Source: Pseudonocardia sp. CNS-004 (GTDB taxonomy: Bacteria > Actinomycetota > Actinomycetes > Mycobacteriales > Pseudonocardiaceae). Taken from it: a stretch of 64,000 nt of DNA. The stretch spans positions 1 through 64,000 of the forward strand of contig MKJV01000082.1 of NCBI GenBank assembly GCA_001942185.1, in the 5' to 3' direction. The first letter of the stretch is position 1; each line of letters starts with the position of its first letter. Positions 47,018-57,541 of this stretch are shown one piece after another. Below the pieces are notes generated by a model, which was not told the origin of the DNA, searched no databases, and was given only the letters and a program-made list of their open reading frames with translations. Made by a program: the position numbers and the translations under genes.

Positions 47018-47560
47018 ATGAGGACGGTCAGGTTCAGCTGCACGCTCGCAGCGCTCGCAGCGCTCGCCGCCGGGTGCGGCGGGCAGGCCACACCGAGCGA
47101 GGAGGCCGTGGCCTGGACGAACCAGGTGTGCGGGGCGCTGGCCGGCTTCACCCGAGCGGCCACGACGAGCCCGCACGTCGACCGGGCCGACCCGTTGGCC
47201 GCGGTGCAGGAGCTGGATCGGTACCTCGGCGCGACGTCCGACGCGCTGCAGCGTTCCCTCTCGGAGCTGGACTCCGTCGGCCCGTCGCCCGTTGACGGCG
47301 GCGACGCGTACGTCGGCCGTCTCGAGGAGGCGTTGCGCGGTATCCGGACCGGGTTCGATTCGGCGCGCACGCAGCTCGCCGCCGTCGACGTGTCGGATCC
47401 GGCGCAGCTGGCGACCGCCGTCCCGGTGGCGCTGGCGCCCCTCCAGGAGCTGCGGAACCTCCCCGCACCCACCGAGGGCACGCAGACCAGCGAGGGCCTC
47501 GGCGCGGCCAGCGAGCGGGCGGAGAACTGCCGCGAGGTCCGCTCGGCGGCGGCGGGCTGA
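47018..47560 (+). CDS. Lipoprotein, first of three tandem paralogues
   Basis: 180 residues from ATG 47018. Lipoprotein signal LAALAALAAGC, with Cys20 as anchor. The mature part starts with SEEAVAWTNQVCGAL, is mainly helical (LQRSLSELDSVGPSP, RLEEALRGIRTGFD) and ends with a second conserved Cys (RAENCREVRS). The AVAW-x3-VC start and the late Cys recur in the two following genes, suggesting a disulfide and recent duplication. Function unknown. Confidence 0.8.
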   Translation: MRTVRFSCTLAALAALAAGCGGQATPSEEAVAWTNQVCGALAGFTRAATTSPHVDRADPLAAVQELDRYLGATSDALQRSLSELDSVGPSPVDGGDAYVGRLEEALRGIRTGFDSARTQLAAVDVSDPAQLATAVPVALAPLQELRNLPAPTEGTQTSEGLGAASERAENCREVRSAAAG

Positions 47561-47646
47561 TCGGGTCTCCAGGGCCGGTGCCGGGCCCGTCCGACCGGCG
47601 GGCACACTGTCGTGTGACCGTGTCCCCACGCGCCGGGAGCAGCCGC

Positions 47647-48228
47647 ATGCCCCGTATCACCCCGCCCGTCCTCCTCCTTCCGGCCGTAGCCGCCCTGGCG
47701 CTCAGCGCCGGATGCACCACGTCCGTATCCGGGGCTCCCGCGGCCAACAGCGCGGCGGTCGAACAGGGTGCCGTGGCGTGGGTCGACCAGATCTGCGGAT
47801 CGCTCCTCCCGTACGTCAAATCGGCGGGGTCGCCACCGAAGCCCGCCGAGGCCCCCGACGCGAAGACACTCGTGGAGAACATCAGCGGCTACCTCAGCGA
47901 CACCGAGCAGAGCGCGGGATCCGCGATCAGCGGCATGGCCGCGGCCGGACCGGCACCGGTCGCGGGCGGCGACGAGATCGTCGACCGGTTGAGCAGCACG
48001 CTCGAGACGATGCAGGCGTCGCTGCGCGATGCGCGCACCCGCATCGAGAAGGTCGACATCAACGACCGGCAGGCGCTGCAACGCGAGGTACCGGCCGCGA
48101 TCGAGTCGGTGGAGCGCCTCGCGAGCGCGCCGAGCGCGATGGCCGACCTGCAGAACAACCCCGAACTCGCGGCGGCGGGGCAGCAGGCGGCCGGGTGCCA
48201 GCAGATCGCGCGCGAAGTCGGGAGGTGA
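47647..48228 (+). CDS. Lipoprotein, second of three tandem paralogues
   Basis: 193 residues from ATG 47647, with GGGAG 7 bases upstream (the frame is open upstream to 47578 but without a signal). Signal VAALALSAGCTT. The mature part shares QGAVAWVDQICGSLLPYV, a helical TLETMQASLRDARTRIEKVD segment and a terminal AAGCQQIAREV with its neighbours. Function unknown; cell-envelope location. Confidence 0.8.
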   Translation: MPRITPPVLLLPAVAALALSAGCTTSVSGAPAANSAAVEQGAVAWVDQICGSLLPYVKSAGSPPKPAEAPDAKTLVENISGYLSDTEQSAGSAISGMAAAGPAPVAGGDEIVDRLSSTLETMQASLRDARTRIEKVDINDRQALQREVPAAIESVERLASAPSAMADLQNNPELAAAGQQAAGCQQIAREVGR

Positions 48229-48232
48229 CGGC

Positions 48233-48840
48233 GTGACGCGTTCGTCCCGGATCCGGACGCTGGCCACCACCGTTCTCGCCGGCGCGGCACTGTTCACCGC
48301 GGGTGCACGACCACGGTCGACGGCTCCGCGGCAGCCAATTCGGCACCGGTGCCGAGCGAGGGGCCGGGCAGCGACCCCGTCGCATGGGCCGACCGGGTGT
48401 GTGAGGCCGTGCTCAGCTTCGCCGTGCCCGCGACCTCGCCCCCCGACTTCTCGCAGACGGGTGACCTGCCCGCGGTTCAGCGGACGGTCAGTTCCTACCT
48501 GGGCGGGGTCGTCACCGGGGCCGAGCAGGGCCGGGCCGAGCTCGACGCGGTGGGTAGCGCCCCCGAGCCGGCGGGGGACGATGCCACCCGCAAGGCGCAG
48601 GAGGCGTTGGGCACGCTCGAGGAGGACTTCGGTGGGGTCAAGGCCGCCGTGGACGGCATGAACCCCAACGACCCCGAGGCTTTCCTCGCGACGCTCTCCG
48701 AGGTCGAGGCGAAGATCGCCGCGGTGATCCCGCCGAACCCGCTCGGCGACCTCACCACGGCACCCCGGTTGTACCGGGCGGCCGAGCGGTCGGCACCGTG
48801 TCAACAGCTGTCCGGGCTGGCCGCGGACGCGCCCCGCTGA
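48233..48840 (+). CDS. Lipoprotein, third of three tandem paralogues (frame break at the lipobox)
   Basis: GTG 48233 starts a signal (LATTVLAGAALFTAG). At the expected lipidated Cys codon one base is missing; the next frame gives TTTVDGSAAANSAP and SDPVAWADRVCEAVLSF, clearly paralogous to the two preceding proteins, ending with RSAPCQQLSGLA. The product is about 202 residues if the base is restored. If the deletion is real, the protein would not be made. Confidence 0.7.
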
Positions 48841-48902
48841 CCGCGGCGCGGATCGGCGCGCCAGGCTGTCGCCGATCGAACGGGTGTTCTATTCTGCGCT
48901 TC

Positions 48903-49496
48903 GTGTCGCAGCTGTCGATGTTCTCCGCGGAGGCGCGGCCGCCACAGGTGAGCGACCTGGCGGGGCTGCTCTGCGGTCCGGGTCAGATCACCCGGTTCGG
49001 CGCCGGGGACCAGGCCCGGCTCTCGATCGTCCTGCCCGACCCGGCACGTGTGCCTGCCGTCGCCACGGCGTGTGCGGCCACCGGCATCGCGGTCACCGCC
49101 GTCCGCACCGATTCGGGCGGCGTCGCCCTGCGCACGGCGTTCCGGTGCGATCTGGTGGGCCTTGCGAGTGCGTGGATGCGCGGATCGGTGAAATGCGTCC
49201 CGGAGGGATGGCAGCTGGACGGCCCGGCGTTACGCATGTGGGCACTGGCGGCGGGCCGTCCGGATGAGCGGGGCGGCTACCTGCTGGGGCTCGACCCGCA
49301 CGCCCCCGAGACGCACCTCCCGCTGATCGCGGCGGCCACGAGGGCAGGCCTCCCACCTGCACGGGACGGCCGGGGGCCGGCCCTGCGGATCAGCGGCACG
49401 CGCCGCGTCGCACGGCTCGTCGAGCTGGTCGGCCCGGTCCCGCCGGGCACCGCGACGGCCGAGTGGCCGCGGTACTGGGGTAGAACAGCATCTTGA
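48903..49496 (+). CDS. Conserved actinobacterial protein upstream of topA (Rv3647c-like)
   Basis: 197 residues from GTG 48903. N-terminus SQLSMFSAEARPPQVSDLAGLLCGPGQITRFG; C-terminal half contains GYLLGLDPHAPETHLPLIAAATRAGLPPA and ALRISGTRRVARLVELVG. It matches by position and pattern the mycobacterial Rv3647c, directly before topA. The second half faintly resembles the LAGLIDADG-like part of WhiA, so DNA binding is possible. Function not assigned. Confidence 0.7.
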   Translation: MSQLSMFSAEARPPQVSDLAGLLCGPGQITRFGAGDQARLSIVLPDPARVPAVATACAATGIAVTAVRTDSGGVALRTAFRCDLVGLASAWMRGSVKCVPEGWQLDGPALRMWALAAGRPDERGGYLLGLDPHAPETHLPLIAAATRAGLPPARDGRGPALRISGTRRVARLVELVGPVPPGTATAEWPRYWGRTAS

Positions 49497-49748
49497 CGAG
49501 ATGGTTACGCTCTCGCGGCGCAGGTCGGCAGCACGTCGGTCCCCTCCAGGTTCCGCAGCTGAATGTGACGAGCGTGACACAGCGGGTGGGTATGCGAACC
49601 TGGGGATCCGACGGGAGTCGGCTCCGGAGCCACGCATACTCGGTGTCCTGGCCTCCGCGCAGCCGGCGCGGCGGGTACCGGGGATGACCGGCAGCGTGCC
49701 GACCAGACACGCTCGCCGACACGTCCGTAGACGATGGAGTAGGACCAG

Positions 49749-52582
49749 GTGGCAACCGGAACGACGAGTGCGAAGCCCGCGACCGGGAAGGGCGCGGGCG
49801 GCAGCCGCGCGTCAAGCGGCGGCCGGAGTACCGGCACGTCCACCGGCGCCGCCAACGGCCGGCCGACGCGACGGTTGGTGATCGTCGAGTCCGGCACGAA
49901 GGCCAAGAAGATCCAGCAGTACCTCGGCCGCGACTACGTCGTGGAGGCCTCGGTCGGGCACATCCGCGACCTGCCGCGCGGTGCCGCCGACGTCCCGGCC
50001 AAGTACAAGGGCGAGTCGTGGGCCCGCCTGGGCGTCGACGTCGACAACCAGTTCGCTCCGCTGTACATCATCACGCCGGAGAAGAAGGGCAAGGTCGCCG
50101 AGCTCAAGGACGCGATGAAGTCGGTGGACGAGGTCCTGCTCGCCACCGACCCCGACCGCGAGGGCGAGGCCATCGCCTGGCACCTGCTCGAGACGCTCAA
50201 GCCGAAGATCCCGGTGCGCCGGATGGTGTTCCACGAGATCAGCGAGACGGCCATCCGCGCGGCCGTGGAGAACCTGCGCGACCTCGACCACGACCTGGTC
50301 GACGCGCAGGAGACCCGCCGCATCCTCGACCGGCTCTACGGCTACGAGGTCTCCCCCGTGCTGTGGAAGAAGGTCATGCCGAGGCTCTCGGCGGGCCGGG
50401 TGCAGTCGGTGGCCACGCGGATCGTCGTGCAGCGCGAGCGTGAGCGCATGGCGTTCGTGTCGGCGTCGTACTGGGACATCGCGGCGCTGATGGACGCGGG
50501 CGCCGACGCCTCGCCGCGGCAGTTCCCGGCGCGGCTGGTCGCGGTCGACGGCACCCGGGTGGCCACGGGCCGCGACTTCGGCCCGGACGGTCAGCTCAAG
50601 TCGTCGCGTGGCAAGGACGCGCCGCGGGCGCTGGACGAGGCGAGCGCCCGCCGGCTGGCGGAGGCGCTCCAGGACCGCGACCTCGCCGTCGAGTCGGTCG
50701 AGTCGAAGCCCTACACGCGCAAGCCGTACGCGCCGTTCATGACCTCCACGCTGCAGCAGGAGGCGGGCCGCAAGCTGCGGTTCTCCGCCGACCGCACGAT
50801 GCGCAGCGCGCAGCGGCTCTACGAGAACGGCTACATCACCTACCTGCGCACCGACTCCACCACGCTGTCGGACACCGCCATCCAGGCCGCCCGCACCCAG
50901 GCGCGTGACCTGTACGGCGCGGAGTACGTCTCGCCGCAGCCGCGGCAGTACACGCGCAAGGTCAAGAACGCGCAGGAGGCCCACGAGGCGATCCGGCCGG
51001 CGGGCGACACGTTCCGCACCCCCGGTGAGATCGCCGGGGAGGTCGACGGCGACGACTTCCGGCTCTACGAGCTGATCTGGCAGCGCACCGTCGCCTCGCA
51101 GATGGCCGACGCGCGCGGCACCACGGTCAGCATCCGGATCGCGGGCACGGCCGCCACCGGCGAGGACGTCACCTTCGCCGCGTCCGGTCGCACGATCACG
51201 TTCGCCGGCTTCCTCAAGGCCTACGTGGAGACCCTCGACGAGGGCAGCGACGGCCAGGCCGACGACGCCGAGTCGCGGCTGCCGGAGCTCACGAAGGGTC
51301 AGGCGCTCACCGCGGCGGAGCTGACGCCGGAGGGGCACACCACCAACCCGCCGTCCCGCTACACCGAGCCAAGCCTGATCAAGGCGCTCGAGGACCTCGG
51401 GATCGGCCGCCCCTCGACGTACTCGTCGATCATCAAGACCATCCAGGACCGCGGCTACGTGTGGAAGAAGGGGCAGGCACTGGTGCCGTCCTGGATCGCG
51501 TTCGCCGTGATCGGGCTGCTGGAGCACCACTTCGGGCGGCTGGTGGACTACGACTTCACCGCCGCCATGGAGGACGAGCTCGACGCGATCGCGCAGGGCA
51601 CGCAGCAGCGCACCGACTGGCTGTCCGGTTTCTACTTCGGTGCCGACCAGGGCGCCGAGCGCTCGGTGGCGCGCGCGGGCGGCCTGAAGAAGCTCGTCGG
51701 CATCAACCTCGAGGGGATCGCGCCCGCGAGATCAACTCGGTGCCGGTGTTCGACGACGTCGTGGTGCGGGTGGGGCGCTACGGGCCCTACCTGGAGCGGG
51801 TGCGCGACGGCCAGTCCCAGCGGGCCAACCTGCCCGATGACCTGCCGCCCGACGAGCTCACCCCCGAGGTGGCCGAGCAGCTGTTCTCGGTGCCGCAGGA
51901 GGGCCGCTCGCTGGGCGTCGACCCGGTCACGGGGCACGAGATCGTGGCCAAGGAAGGCCGGTACGGGCCGTACGTCACGGAGATCCTCCCCGAGCCGGAG
52001 GCCCCGGCCGAGACGAACGGCAACGGCCGGAAGAAGGCCCCCGCGAAGCCCAAGCCCCGCACCGGTTCGCTGTTCAAGTCGATGACCACTGACACCGTCA
52101 CGTTGGACGAAGCGCTGCGGCTGTTGTCGCTGCCCCGGCTGGTGGGCACCGACCCGGAGAGCGGCGAGGAGATCACCGCCCAGAACGGGCGCTACGGGCC
52201 GTACCTGAAGAAGGGCACCGACTCGCGTTCGCTCGCGGGCGAGGAGCAGCTCTTCACGGTCACGCTGGACGAGGCGCTCGAGCTCTACAAGCAGCCGAAG
52301 CAGCGGGGCAGGCGCGCTGCGGCGGCCACCCCGGCGCTGCGCGAGCTGGGCAAGGACTCGGCCACCGGGAAGCCGATGGTGATCAAGGACGGCCGGTTCG
52401 GCCCGTACGTCACCGACGGCGAGACCAACGCGTCCCTGCGCAAGGGCGACGACGTCGAGAAGATCACCGACGAGCGGGCGAGCGAGCTGCTGGCCGAGCG
52501 GCGCGCCAAGGGCGGCACCACGAAGAAGGCCCCGGCGCGCCGGAAGGCCGCCCCGCGCAAGAAGGCGGACACGAAGAGCTGA
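49749..52582 (+). CDS. topA: DNA topoisomerase I (one frame break)
   Basis: About 944 residues, type IA topoisomerase relaxing negative supercoils. A low-complexity N-terminus (ATGTTSAKPATGKGAGG) precedes the Toprim domain (RLVIVESGTKAKKIQQYLG; ATDPDREGEAIAWHL). The active-site Tyr is in ENGYITYLRTDSTTLS. The actinobacterial C-terminus has repeated RYGPY modules and a Lys/Arg-rich tail (KKAPARRKAAPRKK) instead of zinc ribbons. The frame breaks near 51728 (GIAPA to REINSVPVFDD). GTG start 49749. It ends in a strong bidirectional terminator. Confidence 0.95.
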
Positions 52583-52610
52583 GCCCGGCCGGCGGTGGGC
52601 GCACACACCT

Positions 52611-52670
52611 GATCGCCGCGAGTGGTGCGGCCGCGACACATCCGTCGCGGCCGCACCACTCCGGGCGATC
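52611..52670. terminator. Large bidirectional terminator after topA
   Basis: 18-bp perfect stem (GAGTGGTGCGGCCGCGAC and its complement, 52620-52661, 6-base loop) inside outer arms GATCGCC/GGCGATC. A second 9-bp repeat AAGTGGCGT/ACGCCACTT lies further right (about 52690-52732). It separates topA from the converging GatB/YqeY gene. Confidence 0.75.
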
Positions 52671-52767
52671 TCGTTGGGAGTGAGCGCGGGAAGTGGCGTG
52701 AAGGCGACAGATCGGTCGCTCGGACGCCACTTCCGGTGATCAGGGGTTGGGCCTGCCCGGGCGGCGC

Positions 52768-53237
52768 TCAGCTCGTGAGGAGCGCCTTCACCGCTGCGGA
52801 GAGACGCCGCCCATCGGCTCGCCCGGCCGCCGCGGCCGTCGCGTTCCTCATGACCTGGCCCATCTGCCGCGGGCCGGGCCGTTCACCCAGTTCGGCCTCG
52901 GTCTGCTCGACAGCGCGCGGGCGATGTCGGCCAGCTCGTCGTCGGACAGCTGCGCGGGCAGGTAGCGGGCCAGCACCTCGCCCTCAGCGCGCTCCTGCGC
53001 CGCGAGCTCCTCTCGGCCCGCCCCGGAGAACGCCTCGGCCGACTCGGCCCGCTTCTTGGCCTCCTTGCGGATCACCGTGAGCACTTCGTCGTCGCTGAGC
53101 TCCCGCGCCGCGGAGCCCGCGACCTCGGCGTTCCCGATGGCCGTCAGCGTCATCCGGAGGGTGGACTTCACCAGCTCGTCCCGGGCCTTCATCGCCGCGG
53201 TCAGATCGGACCGCAGCTGCTCCTTGAGAGTGCTCAC
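52768..53237 (-). CDS. GatB/YqeY family protein (one frame break)
   Basis: About 157 residues from GTG 53237: STLKEQLRSDLTAAMKARDELVKSTLRM, then DDEVLTVIRKEAKKRAESAEAF and QERAEGEVLARYLPAQLSDDEL, the YqeY helical-bundle signature. After a shift near 52920 it ends RPGPRQMGQVMRNATAAAAG...VKALLTS at 52768. YqeY proteins are related to the tRNA-binding tail of GatB but are not the amidotransferase itself; the cellular role is poorly defined. Divergent from the phosphoesterase. Confidence 0.85.
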
Positions 53238-53282
53238 GGGAGCGCACGCTAATGCACTCCCGACCGGCCGTACCCTGCAGAT

Positions 53283-54226
53283 GTGAACAGCTGGGCTCGG
53301 CTCGCACTCGGCGCGACCACCACCGGCGCGGCCACCGTCGCCTACGCGGCCGGGATCGAACGCCGCCGGTGGACCCTCCGGCAGTGCACGCTGCCCGTAC
53401 TGGCAGCCGGTGCCCGGCCGTTGCGGGTGCTGCACATCTCGGACCTGCACCTCACGCCCGGCCAGCACAGCAAGCAGCGCTGGGTGGCCCGGCTGGCCGA
53501 GCTGGAGCCCGACCTGGTCGTCAACACCGGCGACAACCTCGCCCACCCGCGCGCCGTGCCTGCTGTCCTCACCGCGCTCGGCCCGCTGCTCGATCTGCCC
53601 GGCTTGTTCGTGTTCGGCAGCAACGACTACTTCGGCCCCACGCCCAAGAACCCGGCGCGCTACCTGGTGAAGAGCTCCCGGCGCAGTCACGGCGAGCCGC
53701 TGCCGTGGCGTGACCTGCGGGCAGCGCTGCTGGAACGCGGGTGGCACGACGCCACCCACGCCCGCGTCGACATCACGACGACCTCGGGGGTGCAGATCGC
53801 CGCGGCCGGTGTCGACGACCCCCACCTGGGACTGGACCGCTACGACCGCGTCACCGGCCACCGTGACGGCACCCCGACGTGCGCCTCGGCCTCACCCACT
53901 CCCCCGAACCGCGGGTGCTCGACCGTTTCGCCGCCGACGGCTACGACCTCGTCCTCGCGGGCCACACCCACGGCGGTCAGCTGCGCGTCCCCGGCTACGG
54001 CGCCCTCGTCACGAACTGCGGCATCGACCGCTCCCGTGCCCGCGGCGCGTCCCGCTGGGGCGCCAACACCTGGCTGCACGTCTCGGCTGGCCTGGGCACC
54101 TCACCCTTCGCACCGGTGCGCTTCGCCTGCCCCCCGGAGGCCAGCCTGCTCACGCTGGTGCCCCGCCCGTCCATCGCCGCGGCCCGCAGGGCTACCCCTG
54201 CGACGGCGCCCGCAGACGTCGGCTAG
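53283..54226 (+). CDS. Membrane-associated metallophosphoesterase (one frame break)
   Basis: About 315 residues from GTG 53283. An N-terminal hydrophobic segment (LALGATTTGAATVAYAAG) is followed by calcineurin-like motifs LHISDLHLTPGQ (D-x-H), VVNTGDNLAH (GDN), FGSNDYFG (GN-like) and LAGHTHGGQLRVP (GHTHGG). The shift near 53878 joins GHRDGT to VRLGLTHSPEPRVLD. Related YkuE/YaeI-type proteins hydrolyse UDP-sugar lipids or act in the envelope. The same gene follows YqeY in many actinobacteria. Confidence 0.85.
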
Positions 54227-54250
54227 ACTCGATCGCGGCCCACGGGCCAT

Positions 54251-54325
<75 letters not shown>

Positions 54326-54333
54326 GCAGGTCA

Positions 54334-54366
54334 GAGGCCCTGCCGGAGACGATCCGGTAGGGCCTC
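54334..54366 (+). terminator. Terminator after tRNA-Pro
   Basis: 14-bp stem GAGGCCCTGCCGGA / TCCGGTAGGGCCTC (one G-U) with a 5-base loop, 10 bp after the tRNA. Confidence 0.65.
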
Positions 54367-54413
54367 GGTCGTTGGTACAGCGGCGACGTGGTCGCTGATC
54401 GCCGACGCGTCGG

Positions 54414-54905
54414 TCAGCCTTTCGCTTCGCGGACGTCCGTTCCCTGCTCGGCGAACGCCTTGAAGTCCTGCATGTGCTGTTGCACCTGCTTGCGGAGGGC
54501 ACCGCGCATGAAGGGCGCCACCAGTCGCATCGGCAATCCGCTGAACCGGTATTCGTTCTCGCTCACCCAGAGCGTGGTCGCCGGACCGGCTTCGGTCAGC
54601 CGCTCGCGCGCGGCGCTCCACATTCCCTCGGCGACGATCTCGCGGTCGAAGTGAACGACGCTGTCGCTCGGGATCCCCTGCAGGTTCGCCGGTTCCCGGC
54701 GCGTGATGATCTCGGTGCCCTCCATCTTCTGCTGCCCCATCTGCATCACGACGCGCGACTCGGTGCCGACCTGCCCGTGCGTTCCGTTCAGCGGCTCGTG
54801 CAGCACCAGGCCGCGGAGCCACTTCGGTAGGTGTGCGGAGTCGGCCAGGAGCTGAGCCACCTTCTCCCGCGGCAGGGCGATCTCGATCGAGACGGTGAGC
54901 TTCAT
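54414..54905 (-). CDS. SRPBCC (START-like) family protein
   Basis: 163 residues from ATG 54905: MKLTVSIEIALPREKVAQLLADSAHLPKWL is the N-terminal strand-helix-helix of the helix-grip fold. The C-terminal long helix is LRKQVQQHMQDFKAFAEQ. Such proteins bind hydrophobic ligands or act as polyketide cyclase-like enzymes; no catalytic residues can be named here. Intact. Confidence 0.75.
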   Translation of the reverse strand: MKLTVSIEIALPREKVAQLLADSAHLPKWLRGLVLHEPLNGTHGQVGTESRVVMQMGQQKMEGTEIITRREPANLQGIPSDSVVHFDREIVAEGMWSAARERLTEAGPATTLWVSENEYRFSGLPMRLVAPFMRGALRKQVQQHMQDFKAFAEQGTDVREAKG

Positions 54906-54992
54906 GGCGGAGTGCTCCAACCTTCCTCGTGGAAGGAGGCACGGTAGCGAACTCGCCTGTATCAGCCCAGGAGCGTGACGCGACCAGCAGCG

Positions 54993-55367
54993 CTACTCGG
55001 GACGCGGGGCGAAGATCCGGAAGGTGTTGCCCTCCGGATCCCGGAACACGACCCATCGGACGCCGTCCTGCTCGTTGTCGCTGACCCGCTCCGCGCCGAG
55101 CGCTTCGACGCGACCTGCCTGCTCGGCCCAGTCGCGTTCTCCACCGAGGTCGAGCATGAGGCGGTTGTCGCCGGTCGCGAGTTCGCCTTGAGGCTGGTGG
55201 AACATCCAGGTCGGGCCGTCCCCGTCGAATCCGATCGTCGCGAACGCCCGCGTCGCTCCTTCATCGACCGAGCGCATCAGCACGCCTGCCCAGAAGCGGG
55301 CCAGTGCTGCCGCGTCACGGCAGTCGAACGAGTACATGCCGACCTTCATGCTGTTCTGGGAACTCAT
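54993..55367 (-). CDS. VOC (glyoxalase-like) family protein
   Basis: 124 residues from ATG 55367 (ATG 55349 is also possible). YSFDCRDAAALARFWAGVLM and DPEGNTFRIFAPRPE are the paired beta-alpha-beta module ends of the glyoxalase/bleomycin-resistance fold. Metal ligands are not all obvious, so it may be a non-enzymatic binder. Intact. Confidence 0.75.
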   Translation of the reverse strand: MSSQNSMKVGMYSFDCRDAAALARFWAGVLMRSVDEGATRAFATIGFDGDGPTWMFHQPQGELATGDNRLMLDLGGERDWAEQAGRVEALGAERVSDNEQDGVRWVVFRDPEGNTFRIFAPRPE

Positions 55368-55729
55368 CCAGGGCCGCCTCTCGTGATCGGGTGCTTGCAC
55401 CAGTAGGACCAGTCAGAACCGAGCAATTCATCGCGGACGGCCCGTCCCCGTCGACGCCATGACCGGGATGTCGCCGCTCGATCGCGGCCCGGAGCCAGGC
55501 CCGCTCGGACGGCCTGAGGAGGGGAGCGCGGTGTGGCCGCTGATCCCATCGAGAAGCACCTCACAGTCGTCGCGACAGCAGTGAGGTACTGCTCGGGCCC
55601 ATCGCCGCGCCTGCGCTCGGCGATGGATCTCCGCGACCGGGTGCGAGTGGAGCGCGGGCGTACTCGGATCCGCGTAGATCCGTCGCGGAACGGCCGTGGG
55701 CAGCGAATGGGCCGCTACCCTCGCTCGAT
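55368..55729. other. 362-bp region without a recognisable gene
   Basis: Short open frames exist on both strands (one on the minus strand reads RPSERAWLRAAIERRHPG), but no start with ribosome site or known family was seen. It should contain the promoter of the two-component operon. Confidence 0.35.
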
Positions 55730-56859
55730 GTGATCCACCGGGCAGGGCCGGGCAGCCGCCGGTTCCCGCTGCCGCGTGGCCGGGATGTCGTGGCGGCCGC
55801 GCTGCTCGGCGCTGCGGTGCTGGCGGGCCATGCGCTCCTCGCGTACGCCGGACCCGGTGGCTCGCTCGGTGCGATGGCTGCCGTGGCGGTGCCGGCGGCC
55901 GCGGGCGCGTGGAGCTGGCACCGGGTGGCGCCGGTCGTCTCGGCGATGGTGGTTTCTGCGATCGTCTGCGGGTACGTCCTCGCCGGGCAGCCGTACGGGC
56001 CGATCCTGGTCCTGGTCGTGTTCACCTGCTTCGCCGTTGCGCGCCGCCGCTCCGCCCGGGTGGCCGGCCTCACCTGCGCCGCCGCCGCGCTGGCGCTGAC
56101 CGCGGCCCTGTGGACCCGGCTCGACGCGACGCACGTCGAAGCGACCGTGGCGATCCTGCTGGCGTGGCCCGGGGTGTTCGTCGCCGTACCGGCGCTGGCC
56201 GGTGCACTGGCCAGGACCAGGGCGGATGCCGCGGCCCGGGAACGGGAGGAGCTGGTGGCGCGAGGCGCGTACGAGGAGCGGCTTCGGGTCGCACGGGAGG
56301 TGCACGACATCGCCGGGCACGGGTTCGCCGTCGTCGCCATGCAGGCAGGAGTGGCGCTGACCGTGTTCGACGAAGAGCCGCACCAGGCCAGGGTGTCGCT
56401 GGAGGCGATCCGGGCCTCCAGCGAACACGCCCTGCTCGAACTCCAGGCAGCGCTGGACACGCTGTACGCCGAGGCGCCTGCCGAGCGCGACGTGTCGGGC
56501 CTCGTCGAACGCGTCCGGGCCGGCGGGCAGCCGGTCGAACTGACCGTCACCGGCAGCCCGGGTGTGCTGGACGATCAGGTCTCGGCGACCGTGTTCCGGC
56601 TGGTGCAGGAGACGCTCACGAACGTGCTGCGCCATGCCGGGCTGCGACGGCGCAGGTCGTCATGGAGTACGGCGCGGAGGAGGTGTCGCTGGCCGTGCGC
56701 GACGACGGTCGCGGCAGCGGGAAGAGGCCTGCCCCCGGTCGGGGCCTGCGCGGCCTGCGGGAACGGGTCGAGCAGTTGCACGGCACCTTCACGGCGACCG
56801 ACCGGCCGACCGGCGGCTACGAGGTGACCGCGACGATCCCCAACGAGGTCCCCCGATGA
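55730..56859 (+). CDS. NarL-type sensor histidine kinase (one frame break)
   Basis: About 376 residues from GTG 55730. Five or so membrane segments at the N-terminus (DVVAAALLGAAVLAGHALLAYAG ...), then the HisKA_3 helix with phospho-accepting His in RVAREVHDIAGHGFAVVAMQ. The HATPase_c region includes RLVQETLTNVLRHAG, and after a shift near 56645 AVRDDGRGSG and GRGLRGLRERVEQLHG. Partner of the response regulator 13 bp downstream. The signal is unknown. Confidence 0.87.
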
Positions 56860-56872
56860 ACGGGAAGCCCCG

Positions 56873-57541
56873 ATGATCAGCGTCGCGCTCGCCGACGACG
56901 ACGAGCTGGTGCGCATGGGGCTGCGGGTCCTCGTGGCGCGCGAGCACGACCTCGATCTCGTCGGCGAGGCCGTCGACGGCGACGACGCGCTCACGATCGT
57001 GCGATCCAGGTGTCCCGACGTCCTGCTGCTCGACCTCAAGATGCCCGGGCTGGACGGGCTCGGCGTGCTGCGTGCGATCGCCGTCGATCCGGGGCTCTCC
57101 CGAACCCGGGTGATCGTCGTGACGACGTTCGAGATCGACCGGTACGTCGCGGAAGCGCTCCAGGCCGGGGCGAGCGGGTTCCTGCCCAAGAGCAGTGTCC
57201 CGGCCGAGCTGGTTCGGGCGATCCGGGTGGTTGCGGCCGGGCAGGCGCTGCTGTCGCCATCGGTGACCCGTCGCGTGATCGGGATGTTCGGGCGCCATCT
57301 CGTCGGGCCGACGCCGCCTCGCGTGGCATGGGACTCGCTGACCGCCCGCGAGCGGGAGATGGTTGCCTGGGTGGCCACCGGGCTGTCCAACGACGAGATC
57401 GCCCGTGAGCTGGTGCTGAGTCCGGACACCGTGCGAACCCACGTCAGCCGGGCCATGGTCAAGCTCGCCGCACGCGACCGGGCCCAGCTCGTCGTGTACG
57501 CCGTCCGGAAAGGGCTGACCTTCCCCGATGCCTCCGGATGA
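56873..57541 (+). CDS. NarL/FixJ family response regulator
   Basis: Intact 222 residues. The receiver domain has acidic pocket ADDDE and phosphoacceptor Asp54 in VLLLDLKMPG, and conserved Lys in FLPKSS. The C-terminal LuxR-type helix-turn-helix is LTAREREMVAWVATGLSNDEIARELVLSPDTVRTHVSRAM. Same operon as the kinase. Its end overlaps the thioesterase start by 14 bp. Confidence 0.92.
   Translation: MISVALADDDELVRMGLRVLVAREHDLDLVGEAVDGDDALTIVRSRCPDVLLLDLKMPGLDGLGVLRAIAVDPGLSRTRVIVVTTFEIDRYVAEALQAGASGFLPKSSVPAELVRAIRVVAAGQALLSPSVTRRVIGMFGRHLVGPTPPRVAWDSLTAREREMVAWVATGLSNDEIARELVLSPDTVRTHVSRAMVKLAARDRAQLVVYAVRKGLTFPDASG

Noticed and set aside
45716..47629. 637-codon minus-strand frame opposite hppA
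   Set aside because: Low-complexity Arg/Gly/Asp-rich shadow of hppA with no domain.
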